DNA of 38,722 bases, from contig ONIZ01000021.1 in NCBI GenBank assembly GCA_900317975.1, positions 1-38,722 of the forward strand. The letters are read 5' to 3'. Positions 23,675 through 33,431 of the stretch are shown piece by piece (the stretch's first letter is position 1; every line of letters begins with the position of its first letter). Below the pieces are notes generated by a model. It was not told the origin of the DNA, made no database searches, and saw nothing but the letters and a program-made list of their open reading frames with translations. The DNA comes from an uncultured Bacillota bacterium (GTDB taxonomy: Bacteria; Bacillota_I; Bacilli_A; RF39; UBA660). Position numbers and translations under genes: made by a program.

Positions 23675-25636
23675 ATGGAAGGTAAGTTTGAATTAGTAAG
23701 TGAATATAAACCTAGTGGAGATCAACCAGAAGCAATAAATAAACTCGTTGAAGGCTTATATGAAGGAAAAAAAGAACAAGTATTGTTAGGTGCAACAGGA
23801 ACCGGAAAAACATTCACTATAGCAAACGTAATAGCTAAAACTAATAAAACTACTTTAGTATTAGCTCATAATAAGACTCTTGCTGGTCAATTATACAGTG
23901 AATTAAAAGAACTATTTCCAAATAATCATGTAGAATATTTTGTATCATATTATGATTATTACCAGCCAGAAGCTTATGTTCCATCTACAGATACATATAT
24001 AGAAAAAGATTCATCTATCAACGATGAAATAGATGAATTACGCCATGCCGCAACATCTGCTTTAATCACATATAAGGATACAATAGTTGTATCTAGTGTA
24101 TCTTGTATATATGGTATAGGAGAAGTTGAAGAATATAAATCTAAAATGCTAACTCTATCACAAGGTCAAGTAATAGATAGAGATGTAGTAATGAAAAAAC
24201 TAGTAGAAATGTTATATGAAAGAAATGATTATGACTTCAAAAGAGGAACATTTAGAGTTAGAGGAGACGTACTAGAATTAATTCCAGCAAATCAAAATGA
24301 AACAGGATATAGAGTGGAATTCTTTGATGATGAAATAGATAGAATAAGTGAAATAGACGTATTAACAGGAGTAGTAAAACAAAATAAGAAAAATATTTCT
24401 ATCTTTCCAGCAAGTCACTATGTAGTTAGTGATGAAAACTTAATAAAAGGAATCAATAGAATAAAAGATGAATTACAACATAGATTAAAAGAGTTAAGAG
24501 ATGACAACAAGTTACTAGCAGCAGAAAGACTAGAACAAAGAACTAATTATGATATAGAAATGTTACAAGAAACAGGATTCTGTAGTGGAATAGAAAATTA
24601 TTCTGCTCCTATGGCAGGTAGAAAACCAGGAGAAACACCAACTACATTAATGGATTTCTTTCCAAAAGATTATCTATTAGTAGTAGATGAATCTCATGTA
24701 ACACTTCCACAAGTAAGAGGAATGTATAACGGAGATAGATCTAGAAAAGAAAGTTTAGTTGAATATGGATTTAGATTACCTAGTGCTCTAGATAATAGAC
24801 CATTAAAATATGATGAATTTGAAAAAAAGATTAATCAAGCAATTTATATTTCAGCAACACCTGGAGATATTGAATTAGCCCATACAAATAATCAATATGT
24901 TGAACAAATAATTAGACCTACAGGCTTATTAGATCCAACAATAGAAATAAGAAAAACTATGGGTCAAATAGATGACTTAGTATCAGAAATAAAAGATAGA
25001 TCATCAAAAGATGAAAGAGTATTAGTAACAACTCTAACTATTCGTATGGCTGAAGAATTATCCAATTATTTAAAAGAATTAAATATCAAAGTAGCTTATC
25101 TTCATAGTGAAGTAAAAACACTAGAAAGAATGCAAATAATTCATGATTTAAGAACAGGAAAATATGATGTAGTAGTAGGAATAAATCTATTAAGAGAAGG
25201 AATAGATGTACCAGAAGTAAGTTTAATCGCAATAATGGACGCAGATAAAGAAGGATTCCTACGTAGTACTAGGTCTCTAATCCAAACAATAGGTCGTTGT
25301 GCAAGAAATGCAAATGGACATGTCATTATGTATGCAGATAAAATGACCGATTCAATGAAAGAAGCAATAAATGAAACAAATAGACGTAGAGAAATCCAAG
25401 AAAAGTATAATAAAGAACATAATATTGTTCCGCAAACAATCAAAAAAGAAATAAGAGATGTAATAACAAATATTGCGGGAGGAAATACTAAGAAGAGTAA
25501 GAAAAACAATATTGCTGAGATTAAACCTAATATAGAAGAACTAGAACAAGAAATGAGACAAGCTGCTAAAGAATTAAATTTTGAAAGAGCTATGGAATTA
25601 CGAGATATAATCTTTGAAATAAAGACTACATATTAA
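23675..25636 (+). CDS. uvrB: Excinuclease ABC subunit B
   Basis: UvrB (653 residues, normal length) is the damage-verifying helicase of nucleotide excision repair. It carries Walker A GATGTGKT (39-46), the beta-hairpin start [16 protein letters not shown] box ([11 protein letters not shown]), helicase motifs TPGDIE and [15 protein letters not shown], motif [11 protein letters not shown], and a C-terminal UVR domain ([20 protein letters not shown]) for UvrC binding. Nothing is missing. Shine-Dalgarno AGAGGTG lies at 23663-23669. It is separated from uvrA by a terminator and a fresh TATAAT, so the two are separately controlled although adjacent. Confidence 0.97.
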   Translation: MEGKFELVSEYKPSGDQPEAINKLVEGLYEGKKEQVLLGATGTGKTFTIANVIAKTNKTTLVLAHNKTLAGQLYSELKELFPNNHVEYFVSYYDYYQPEAYVPSTDTYIEKDSSINDEIDELRHAATSALITYKDTIVVSSVSCIYGIGEVEEYKSKMLTLSQGQVIDRDVVMKKLVEMLYERNDYDFKRGTFRVRGDVLELIPANQNETGYRVEFFDDEIDRISEIDVLTGVVKQNKKNISIFPASHYVVSDENLIKGINRIKDELQHRLKELRDDNKLLAAERLEQRTNYDIEMLQETGFCSGIENYSAPMAGRKPGETPTTLMDFFPKDYLLVVDESHVTLPQVRGMYNGDRSRKESLVEYGFRLPSALDNRPLKYDEFEKKINQAIYISATPGDIELAHTNNQYVEQIIRPTGLLDPTIEIRKTMGQIDDLVSEIKDRSSKDERVLVTTLTIRMAEELSNYLKELNIKVAYLHSEVKTLERMQIIHDLRTGKYDVVVGINLLREGIDVPEVSLIAIMDADKEGFLRSTRSLIQTIGRCARNANGHVIMYADKMTDSMKEAINETNRRREIQEKYNKEHNIVPQTIKKEIRDVITNIAGGNTKKSKKNNIAEIKPNIEELEQEMRQAAKELNFERAMELRDIIFEIKTTY

Positions 25637-25669
25637 AAAAGTAGAAGTTCCAACACTTCTACTTTTTTT
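25635..25669 (+). terminator. Terminator between uvrB and uvrA
   Basis: Stem 25635-25647 pairs with 25656-25668 (about 12 bp, 8-base loop), followed by seven T. The A-rich 5' arm makes it able to work in both directions. Confidence 0.85.
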
Positions 25670-25673
25670 GTGT

Positions 25674-25692
25674 TATAATACAAAAGCGAGGT
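25674..25692 (+). promoter_or_regulatory. uvrA -10 box and Shine-Dalgarno
   Basis: TATAAT at 25674-25679 begins four bases after the terminator T run. GCGAGGTG at 25685-25692 fixes the start at ATG 25700. The in-frame GTG at 25691 overlaps that site and is not preferred. Confidence 0.55.
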
Positions 25693-25699
25693 GTTCAAT

Positions 25700-28521
25700 A
25701 TGGATAAAATAATTATTAAAGGAGCAAGAGAGAATAATCTTAAAAATGTAGATATAGAACTTCCTAAAAATAAAATGATTGTTATGACAGGTTTATCAGG
25801 TTCAGGTAAATCTTCTTTAGCGTTCGATACAATTTATGCTGAAGGCGAAAGAAGATATGTAGAATCTTTATCAGCATATGCAAGACAATTCTTAGGAAAT
25901 TCTAACAAACCAGACGTAGATTCTATTGAAGGATTATCTCCATCAATATCAATAGATCAAAAGACAACTTCTAATAATCCTAGATCAACTGTAGGAACAG
26001 TTACAGAAATATACGATTATTTAAGATTATTATTTGCAAGAGTTGGAACTCCATATTGTCCAAATCATAACATTCCAATTACTTCTCAAAGTGTAGAAGA
26101 AATGACTAATAAAATTTTAGAATATCCTGAAGGTACTAAACTAATAGTAATGGCTCCTGTTGTTCATGGTGAAAAAGGAACACAAAAAGATTTATTAGAA
26201 ACACTTCAAAAAGAAGGATATGTAAGAGTAAATATAGATGGAGAAACTCATGATTTATCAGAGGAATTAAATCTAGATAAAAATAAAAAACACAATATAT
26301 CAGTAATAATAGATCGTTTAGTAATAAAAGAAGGCGTGCGTTCAAGATTATTTGAAGCATTAGAGACATCAACTAAATTAGCATCTGGAAAAGTAGTAAT
26401 TAAAACTATGGGAGACGATTCTAAAGAAATAGTTATGTCAGAATCATTTGCCTGTCCATATTGTGAATTTTCTCTTCCAGAGTTAGAACCACGTCTATTT
26501 AGTTTTAATGCACCATACGGAGCTTGTCCTGATTGTAAAGGATTAGGAGTAAAACTACAAATGGACCCAGAACTAGTTGTTCCAGATCAATCATTAAGTA
26601 TAATTGATGGTTGCATTAAACCTTATGGAGATGAAGTAGAAAATATCTATTACATGAAATTATTATGTTTATGTAAGCATTATAAAATAGATACAACAAA
26701 ACCATTTTCTAAATTAACAAAAAAAGAAAAAGAACTAATCTTTTATGGAAGTGAAGAACCAATTCATATTAAATATACAACTAGAGGAGGAAATACTACT
26801 GATACATATGATTATTATGAAGGAGTACTAACTAATCTAGAAAGAAGATATATGGAAACATCATCTACATGGGTAAGAGAATGGTTAGAAAGATACATGA
26901 TTGAAACAGAATGTGATACATGTCATGGAGCAAGATTAAATGATGATGTACTACAAGTTAAAGTAGGAAAGAAAAATATTTTTGAAGTAACAAAAATGTC
27001 TATAAAAGATTTAATTCCTTTCTTTAATAATTTAAAATTAACTAAAGAAAAACAAGAAATCGCAACTTTACTTTTAAAAGAAATAATAGATAGATTAGAT
27101 TTCTTATCAAATGTAGGATTAGGTTATCTAACACTAAGTAGAAGTGCAGGTACTCTATCAGGAGGAGAAGCTGAGAAGCTCAAAGAATTAGACTTGCTAC
27201 ACAAATAGGATCTCACTTAACAGGAGTACTTTATGTATTAGATGAACCATCAATTGGTCTTCATCAAAAAGATAATCAAAAATTAATTGATTCAATGTTA
27301 AAGATGAGAGATTTAGGAAATACATTAATCGTAGTAGAACACGATGAAGATACAATGAGGGCATGTGACTATTTAGTAGATATAGGACCAGGCGCAGGAG
27401 ATGCAGGAGGAGAAATAATCGCAGCAGGTACACCTGAAGAAGTAATGAAAAATGAAAAAAGTATTACAGGACAATACTTAAGTGGAAAAAAGAAAATAGA
27501 AGTACCTAAGACTAGAAGAAAAGGTATAAAGAAGTATTTAAAAATTAAAGGTGCAGAAGAACATAATCTAAAAAATATTGATGTGGATATTCCTCTAGGA
27601 ACATTTACTTGTGTAACAGGAGTATCAGGCTCAGGAAAATCATCTCTAATAACAGAAATACTTTGTAAAGCAATCTCAAAGGAATTATATAAATCAAAAG
27701 AAAAACCTGGAAAATACAAAAAAATTCTAGGAATAGAAAATATAGATAAAATAGTAGTAATTTCACAAAATCCAATAGGAAGAACTCCAAGATCAAATCC
27801 AGCAACTTATACAGGAGTATTTGATGATATTAGAGAATTATTTACTACTACAAAAGAAGCTAAAATGCAAGGTTTTGAAAAGAATAGATTTTCATTTAAC
27901 GTAAAAGGAGGAAGATGTGAAGCATGTCGTGGAGATGGAGTAAAGAAAATAGAAATGCATTTTCTTCCAGATGTTTATGTACCTTGTGAAGTATGTCATG
28001 GTACAAGATATAATAGAGAAACACTAAATATAAAATATAAAGGAAAAAATATAGCAGAAGTACTTGATATGAGAGTTAGTGAAGCCCTTGAATTTTTTGA
28101 AAATGTTCCTAAAATAAAACATAAACTTCAGGTATTAAACGATGTTGGATTAGGCTACATTAAACTAGGACAAAGTGCTCCAACTCTATCGGGAGGAGAA
28201 GCAGAAAGAGTAAAACTTGCTAAAGAATTACAAAAGAAGCCTACTGGTAAGTCACTATTTGTACTAGATGAACCTACTACAGGTCTTCATACTGATGATA
28301 TATCTCGTCTTATTGCAATTTTACAGAAAATAGTAGATAATAAAGATACAATCATAGTTATAGAACATAATTTAGATGTTATAAAAGTAGCTGACTATAT
28401 CATCGATTTAGGACCAGATGGAGGAGATGAAGGAGGAGAGATTGTCGCAACAGGAACTCCAGAAGAAGTCTCTAAAGTAAAAGGTTCTTATACCGGTGAA
28501 TACTTAAAGAAGGTATTGTAA
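25700..28521 (+). pseudogene. uvrA: Excinuclease ABC subunit A, frameshifted by an 8-bp duplication
   Basis: UvrA is the damage-sensing ATPase of nucleotide excision repair. Frame 1 (25700-27208) holds Walker A of the first nucleotide-binding domain ([12 protein letters not shown]), the UvrB-binding region, the first zinc module (CPYC...CPDC) and the signature LSGGEA. It then goes wrong ([11 protein letters not shown], stop). The correct continuation [15 protein letters not shown] is present from 27181 in another frame and runs to 28521 with the second Walker A (GVSGSGKSS), a zinc finger (CEAC...CEVC), a second [12 protein letters not shown] and DEPTTGLH. An 8-bp tandem duplication at 27165-27180 is the whole cause: without it the gene encodes 937 residues, the normal size. 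As read, full-length UvrA is not made. Real mutation, phase variation or sequencing/assembly error are all possible. Confidence 0.93.
27165..27180 (+). repeat. 8-bp tandem duplication in uvrA
   Basis: GAGAAGCT occurs twice back to back (27165-27172, 27173-27180), inside the codons for the first ABC signature LSGGEAQR. Deleting either copy restores the reading frame and the canonical motif. Confidence 0.95.
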
Positions 28522-28524
28522 TAA

Positions 28525-28917
28525 ATGAGAAAAAGAAAAAAGATAAACAATTTTAGTGAATGGATATACTATATGTTAGCTTATGCTTTAGTAATAATAA
28601 TTATGACTAAAGCTTTTGATAGTGTTTATATATATCCAAAATACTCTTTTCTAGTTTGTCTTTTAATTGTTGTTTTATTATATGTATTAAAGAAAACAGT
28701 AAAACCATTACTTGTAGTACTAACAATTCCAATAACAGCTCTTACATTAGGATTGTTCTACTTATTTATAAATTTATTTATGTTAAAACTAGTTGATTGG
28801 ATGCTTTTAGGTTTATTTGACTTAAATAGTTTCTGGGCTGCATTCTTTTTCTCAGTACTAATTTCAGTCGCAAATTATTTAGTAGATGATACTATAGAAG
28901 GAATTAGAAAGAGATGA
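28525..28917 (+). CDS. Four-helix membrane protein, phage holin superfamily IV / YvlD-like
   Basis: This 130-residue protein has four hydrophobic segments (about 13-32, 38-54, 62-90, 100-118). Its central motif KPLLVVLTIPITALTLGLFY is typical of the Mycobacterial 4-TMS holin (DUF360, YvlD) family. Despite the family name these are chromosomal membrane proteins of unknown function, often near envelope-stress genes. It starts three bases after the uvrA stop, with AGAAGG at 28507-28512 inside uvrA, and its TGA stop overlaps the lgt start (ATGA). It is part of the uvrA-lgt-yvcK-whiA transcription unit. The position next to uvrA and lgt recurs in Firmicutes. Confidence 0.8.
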   Translation: MRKRKKINNFSEWIYYMLAYALVIIIMTKAFDSVYIYPKYSFLVCLLIVVLLYVLKKTVKPLLVVLTIPITALTLGLFYLFINLFMLKLVDWMLLGLFDLNSFWAAFFFSVLISVANYLVDDTIEGIRKR

Positions 28918-29717
28918 ATAGCGTAGCTTTAGAAGTTGGTCCAATAAAAATATATTGGTACTCATTAACTATGTTTGCTGCTATACTAGTCGCAACAATA
29001 TTAATAGTAAGAGAATCAAAAAAGCAAAAAATTAATGATAATATTTTAATAGATTTAATATTCTATGGGATAATATCTGGAATATTAGGAGCTAGAATTT
29101 ATTATGTATTATTCAACTTAGATTATTACTTACAAGATCCATTAGAAATAATAAAAATCTGGCACGGAGGAATAGCAATTCATGGTGCAATTATAGGTGG
29201 CCTAATATTTTTAATATTATATTCTAAGAAGAAAAAACTTAATGTTTTAAAAATGATGGATATTATAGCAGTAGGCTTAATAATAGCCCAAGCTATTGGA
29301 AGATGGGGGAACTTCTTTAACCAAGAAGCTCATGGTGTTGAAACATCTTTATCATTTTTAAAATCTCTTCACTTACCAAATTTCATAATAGAAGGAATGC
29401 ACATAAATGGAGTATATTATCATCCAACATTCTTATATGAATCAATCTGGTGTTTATTAGGTTTTATAATATTATTATTAGTTAGAAAGAATAAAAAGAT
29501 AAATATAGGACAACTATCCGGAATATATTTAGTTTGGTATGGTATAGAAAGATTCTTTGTAGAAGGATTAAGAACAGATTCACTTATGCTAGGATCTATT
29601 AGAGTAGCTCAAGTGGTATCAATTATTTATATAATATCCGGAATAGTATTATTCCTATTCTATATAGTAAAAAAAGACAATAAACATAAATATCATGAAT
29701 TAAAAAAAGGAGATTAG
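28914..29717 (+). CDS. lgt: Prolipoprotein diacylglyceryl transferase
   Basis: Lgt moves diacylglycerol from phosphatidylglycerol to the lipobox cysteine of prolipoproteins, the first step of lipoprotein maturation. The 267-residue protein has about seven membrane helices and the family signatures WHGGIAIHGAIIGG (about 82-95) and GRWGNFFNQEAHG (about 129-141), which contains the conserved Arg and Asn-Glu residues. It provides the modifying enzyme for the lipoproteins at 493 and 973. It is translationally coupled to the preceding 4-TM gene, and yvcK begins two bases after its stop. Confidence 0.96.
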   Translation: MNSVALEVGPIKIYWYSLTMFAAILVATILIVRESKKQKINDNILIDLIFYGIISGILGARIYYVLFNLDYYLQDPLEIIKIWHGGIAIHGAIIGGLIFLILYSKKKKLNVLKMMDIIAVGLIIAQAIGRWGNFFNQEAHGVETSLSFLKSLHLPNFIIEGMHINGVYYHPTFLYESIWCLLGFIILLLVRKNKKINIGQLSGIYLVWYGIERFFVEGLRTDSLMLGSIRVAQVVSIIYIISGIVLFLFYIVKKDNKHKYHELKKGD

Positions 29718-29718
29718 T

Positions 29719-30693
29719 ATGGATAATAAAAAAGTAGTAGTATTTGGTGGAGGAACAGGATTATCATATCTATTAAAAGGATTACAAAAATTTCCTATAG
29801 ATATAACAGCTGTAATAACAGTATCTGATAATGGAAGGTCAACTGGAAAACTAAGAGAAGAATTTCACATTCCAGCAGTTGGAGATATAAGACATGTAAT
29901 AACAGCTTTATCAGATATAGATGAACCAATAAAAAAGATGATGGAGTATCGTTTTAGAACAGATTCTGATCTAAATGGTCATGCCCTAGGAAACTTAGTA
30001 CTAACAGCAATGTTAGATATTAATGGTTCATTAAAAAAATCAATTGATCAATTATCAAAATTATTAGATGTTAAAGCAACTGTTTTACCTATTTCAGAAA
30101 GTAGAGATATTACATTAGTAGGAGAAGCAGAAGATGGAACTTTAATTGAAGGAGAAGAACAAATTACAGAATCACCTAAAAAGATATCAAGATTACTATA
30201 TAAGGAAGATCCTGAAGTATTACCTGAAGTAATAAAAGCTGTGAATAGAGCAGATTTAATTATTTTAAGTATGGGTTCACTATTCACATCTATTATTCCA
30301 AATTTAATTCCAAAAGAAGTAACTCTTGCTTTAGAAGATTCAAAAGCACCAATTATGTATGTATGTAATGCAGTAACTCAACCAGGAGAAACTGATAATT
30401 TCAAAGTATCAGATCACTTAAAAATGTTAAATAAATATTTAGGAAAAAGAAAAGTAGATGCAGTTATTGCAAGTAATAGTAAAATAGATAAAAAAATAGC
30501 TGAAAAATACTATACTGCAGAAAGAAAAGATCCAGTTCCAATAGATTATAAAGAATTAAAAAAAATGGGAGTAGAACTATTAGAAGATGATTTAATTATA
30601 ATAGAAGACAAAATGATTAGACATAACTCTTTAAAATTAAATTTTCTTATATATGGTTATTTAATGAATAAATGTCATACACAACAGAAATAA
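29719..30693 (+). CDS. yvcK: YvcK/GlmR-type UDP-sugar-binding regulator (gluconeogenesis factor)
   Basis: This 324-residue cytoplasmic protein of the CofD-like YvcK family has an N-terminal Rossmann loop VVFGGGTGLSYLLKGL, the family motif VSDNGRSTGKLREEF, and PAVGDIRHVITAL. In Bacillus it binds UDP-GlcNAc and links carbon source to cell-wall precursor synthesis. It is a little longer than average at its Lys/Asp-rich C-terminus. Shine-Dalgarno GGAG lies at 29710-29713, within the end of lgt. It overlaps whiA by 22 bases. The usual upstream partner rapZ (yvcJ) is absent, with lgt in its place. Confidence 0.93.
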   Translation: MDNKKVVVFGGGTGLSYLLKGLQKFPIDITAVITVSDNGRSTGKLREEFHIPAVGDIRHVITALSDIDEPIKKMMEYRFRTDSDLNGHALGNLVLTAMLDINGSLKKSIDQLSKLLDVKATVLPISESRDITLVGEAEDGTLIEGEEQITESPKKISRLLYKEDPEVLPEVIKAVNRADLIILSMGSLFTSIIPNLIPKEVTLALEDSKAPIMYVCNAVTQPGETDNFKVSDHLKMLNKYLGKRKVDAVIASNSKIDKKIAEKYYTAERKDPVPIDYKELKKMGVELLEDDLIIIEDKMIRHNSLKLNFLIYGYLMNKCHTQQK

Positions 30694-31628
30694 AAAATGA
30701 AATAGCAATTAATAATAAAGATTATAGAAAACCAGAAGTATTAGCAGAACTATCTGGTTTTATAAGAAATAACGGAACTGTTGATAAAGATAAGATTATT
30801 CTTACATCAGAAAATATAAATATAATAAATAGAATAAATGATTGTATAAAGAAAAATTACAACATAGAAGGAACTATAAAGACAATAGATAATCTAAACT
30901 TTTCTAAAAAAGATTTATATGAATTAACAATTATTGATAACGATCATAATATTTTAAAAGATATTGGATATTTAGATGATAATGATAAATATTTAGATAA
31001 TCCACCTAGTTATATATTAGATGATTTAGAAACAGTAAAAGCATATTTAAAAGGAGCATTCTTTTGTACTGGAAGTATTAATGATCCTAAGACATCTCGT
31101 TATCATTTAGAATTATTAATAAATAAACCTGAAGAAGCAGTCTTTATACAAAGATTATTAAATACATATGATTTAAATGCAAAAATACTAAATAGAGAAA
31201 AAGGCTACATGATATATATTAAAGAAGCTGATAAGATAAGTGATTTTATAAAGATTTTAGATGCTACTAAAGCAGTATTATATTATGAAAATATAAGAGT
31301 CTATAGAGATGAAAAGAATATGACAAATCGTCTAAATAATTGTGAACAAGCAAATATAGATAAAATTATTAGTACTGCTACACGTCAATTAGATGATATC
31401 AAAGTATTAGAAGATACAGCATCTATCTCTCTATTAGATGATAAATGTCAAGAACTTGTAAGATATCGTAAAGAATATCCAGAAGCTTCTCTACAGGAAC
31501 TAGCCAACATAATATCAGATGATACTAAAAAGAAAATAACTAAGTCAGGACTAAATCATAGATTCCGTAAAATAACTGACTTAGCAGAAAAAATAAAGAA
31601 AAACCTAAAAGAAAATAGTAAAGTTTGA
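30672..31628 (+). CDS. whiA: DNA-binding protein WhiA
   Basis: The 318-residue protein has the WhiA layout: an N-terminal degenerate LAGLIDADG homing-endonuclease-like region (about 1-190, SYTTEIKNEIA at the start, YLKGAFFCTGSIND about 120-133) and a C-terminal helix-turn-helix (about 230-310, with PEASLQELANII and SGLNHRFRKI). WhiA affects cell division and chromosome segregation in Bacillus and sporulation in Streptomyces. The start has no Shine-Dalgarno and lies inside yvcK, so translation depends on coupling. It ends with TGA and is followed by the kinase gene after 28 bases. Confidence 0.93.
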   Translation: MSYTTEIKNEIAINNKDYRKPEVLAELSGFIRNNGTVDKDKIILTSENINIINRINDCIKKNYNIEGTIKTIDNLNFSKKDLYELTIIDNDHNILKDIGYLDDNDKYLDNPPSYILDDLETVKAYLKGAFFCTGSINDPKTSRYHLELLINKPEEAVFIQRLLNTYDLNAKILNREKGYMIYIKEADKISDFIKILDATKAVLYYENIRVYRDEKNMTNRLNNCEQANIDKIISTATRQLDDIKVLEDTASISLLDDKCQELVRYRKEYPEASLQELANIISDDTKKKITKSGLNHRFRKITDLAEKIKKNLKENSKV

Positions 31629-31656
31629 TATACTAAAAATAATAAGGGGTAATAAT

Positions 31657-33315
31657 ATGATAGAAAAAATAGAAATCACAGTAGGAAAAAGTAAGATTAA
31701 AGTAACTAAAGGAACAACTCTAGAAGAATTGGCTCCAAATTATCAAGAAAATTTTAAATATAGAATCATTTTAGGTAAAGTAAATGGACAATTAAGAGAG
31801 TTGTCATACCATATAATAGATAATGCTGAAGTAGAATTCTTTGATTTAACTTCATCTCAAGGAAATAGAATCTATATAAATGGTTTAGTATTTATTCTTA
31901 TTTATGCTATAAAATCTTTATATGGAAAGAAAGCAGATGTTTCTATTGAACATTCCTTAGATAAGGGATTATACTGTGAAACAAACTTTAAACTAACTCC
32001 TTCAAGATTAAAAGAAATATTTAATAAAATGAAAGAAACAATTGAATTAAATCTTCCAATAAAAAAAGAGTTAGTTGATAGATTAGAAACAATTGATTAT
32101 TACAATGAAATAGGAGATTTTGAAAAATCAAAAGTATTAAGATATAACACTAATACTTATGTAACTCTATATAGACTTGGAAATTTATATGATTATTTCT
32201 ATAGTCAAATGCCTACAGAATCTTCTATGATCGAAAAATTTGAATTAACATATGTAGAAGACAATGGATTTGTACTTCGTTTTCCAACAATATATAGTCC
32301 AGATAAAATAACTCCATACGTTCATCATCCTCACATGTTTGATGTATTTAATGAATGTAGAGAATGGGCTAAAATAATGAAAATAACAACATCAAATGAT
32401 TTAAATGAATTAGTATCAAAATACCGTGTAGGTGACTTAATTAAAATTGATGAAACACTTCAAAGTAATAGACTTTTAGGTGTCGCTGAAAAGATTAATG
32501 ATAAAAAGAAAAAAGTAAAAATGGTTTTAATTGCAGGCCCATCATCATCAGGAAAAACAACAACATCAAAAAAACTATGTATGTATTTAGAAAGTTTTGG
32601 TCTACATCCAAAAGTATTATCAATGGATGATTTCTTTGTTGAAAGAGAAAACACGCCTAAAGATAAAGATGGAAAATATGATTATGAATGTTTAGAAGCA
32701 GTTGATCTAAAACTCTTTGATAAAACAATTGCTAATTTATTAGATGGAAAAGAAACTAAAATTCCTACATATGATTTTATTTTAGGAACAAAATCTTTTG
32801 TAAACACATTAAAAATGGAGGACAAAGATATTCTAGTAATTGAAGGAATTCACGCACTAGATAAGAAGGTATTAACTAATATTCCAAAAGATAAGAAGTT
32901 TAAAATATATATTTCTCCATTAACTGAATTAAATATAGATACTCATAATAGAATATCTACAACTGACTGTAGATTATTAAGAAGAATAGTACGAGATGCT
33001 AGAACAAGAGGTAGAAGTGTAGAAGATTCTATTAAAACATGGCCATCCGTAAGAAAAGGAGAGGAATTATATATATTCCCTTGTCAAGATGAAGCAGATG
33101 TAACAATTAATACAGCTCTTATCTATGAATTAGGAGTATTACGTACGTATGTAGAACCATTACTATATGATGTACCAATTGACTCACCTGTATATGAAGA
33201 AGCCAAGAGATTATTAAAATTTATTAGATTATTCTTACCTATACCAAGTGATGCTGTTCCTCAAGATTCAATATTAAGAGAATTCATAGGAGGAAGTTAT
33301 TTTTATAATAAATAG
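31657..33315 (+). CDS. Uridine kinase-like protein with N-terminal TGS/threonyl-tRNA-synthetase-like region
   Basis: This 552-residue two-part protein has residues 1-60 resembling a TGS domain and about 60-235 resembling the second additional domain of threonyl-tRNA synthetase (HSLDKGLYCE; HHPHMFDVF). The C-terminal part (about 285-530) is a P-loop uridine/phosphoribulokinase-type kinase with Walker A GPSSSGKTT (294-302), SMDDFFVER, a YDFILG substrate loop and IVRDARTRGRS. The C-terminal family phosphorylates uridine or related nucleosides. Such long TGS-kinases are widespread in Firmicutes and their exact substrate is unsettled. Shine-Dalgarno AAGGGGT lies at 31643-31649. A possible TATACT at 31629-31634 could give it a separate promoter after whiA. 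Confidence 0.85.
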   Translation: MIEKIEITVGKSKIKVTKGTTLEELAPNYQENFKYRIILGKVNGQLRELSYHIIDNAEVEFFDLTSSQGNRIYINGLVFILIYAIKSLYGKKADVSIEHSLDKGLYCETNFKLTPSRLKEIFNKMKETIELNLPIKKELVDRLETIDYYNEIGDFEKSKVLRYNTNTYVTLYRLGNLYDYFYSQMPTESSMIEKFELTYVEDNGFVLRFPTIYSPDKITPYVHHPHMFDVFNECREWAKIMKITTSNDLNELVSKYRVGDLIKIDETLQSNRLLGVAEKINDKKKKVKMVLIAGPSSSGKTTTSKKLCMYLESFGLHPKVLSMDDFFVERENTPKDKDGKYDYECLEAVDLKLFDKTIANLLDGKETKIPTYDFILGTKSFVNTLKMEDKDILVIEGIHALDKKVLTNIPKDKKFKIYISPLTELNIDTHNRISTTDCRLLRRIVRDARTRGRSVEDSIKTWPSVRKGEELYIFPCQDEADVTINTALIYELGVLRTYVEPLLYDVPIDSPVYEEAKRLLKFIRLFLPIPSDAVPQDSILREFIGGSYFYNK

Positions 33316-33317
33316 TA

Positions 33318-33346
33318 AATATCCACAATAACTGTGGATATTTTTT
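33318..33346 (+). terminator. Terminator after the uridine kinase-like gene
   Basis: A 10-bp perfect stem AATATCCACA (33318-33327) pairs with TGTGGATATT (33333-33342) around a 5-base loop, followed by a T run. The DnaA-box-like sequence in the arms is a by-product of the hairpin. Confidence 0.88.
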
Positions 33347-33376
33347 ACATTCAAAGAAAAAACTAAGTACATTTTA

Positions 33377-33405
33377 TTGAATAAAATAAAAAAACTAATT
33401 ATAAT
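33377..33405 (+). promoter_or_regulatory. gap promoter
   Basis: TTGAAT (33377-33382) and TATAAT (33400-33405) are 17 bases apart, the best sigma-70-type promoter in the window, upstream of the strong Shine-Dalgarno GAGGAGG (33416-33422). This fits a highly expressed glycolytic gene. Confidence 0.8.
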
Positions 33406-33431
33406 AAAAATATACTGAGGAGGAATATTAA

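Noticed and set aside
27295-28521. Separate ABC ATPase gene starting at 27295
   Set aside because: The frame is open upstream to the 8-bp duplication and continues UvrA exactly. No start signals exist at 27295.
28525-28917. Prophage holin
   Set aside because: Despite the Pfam name, this YvlD-like family is chromosomal and no phage genes are near.
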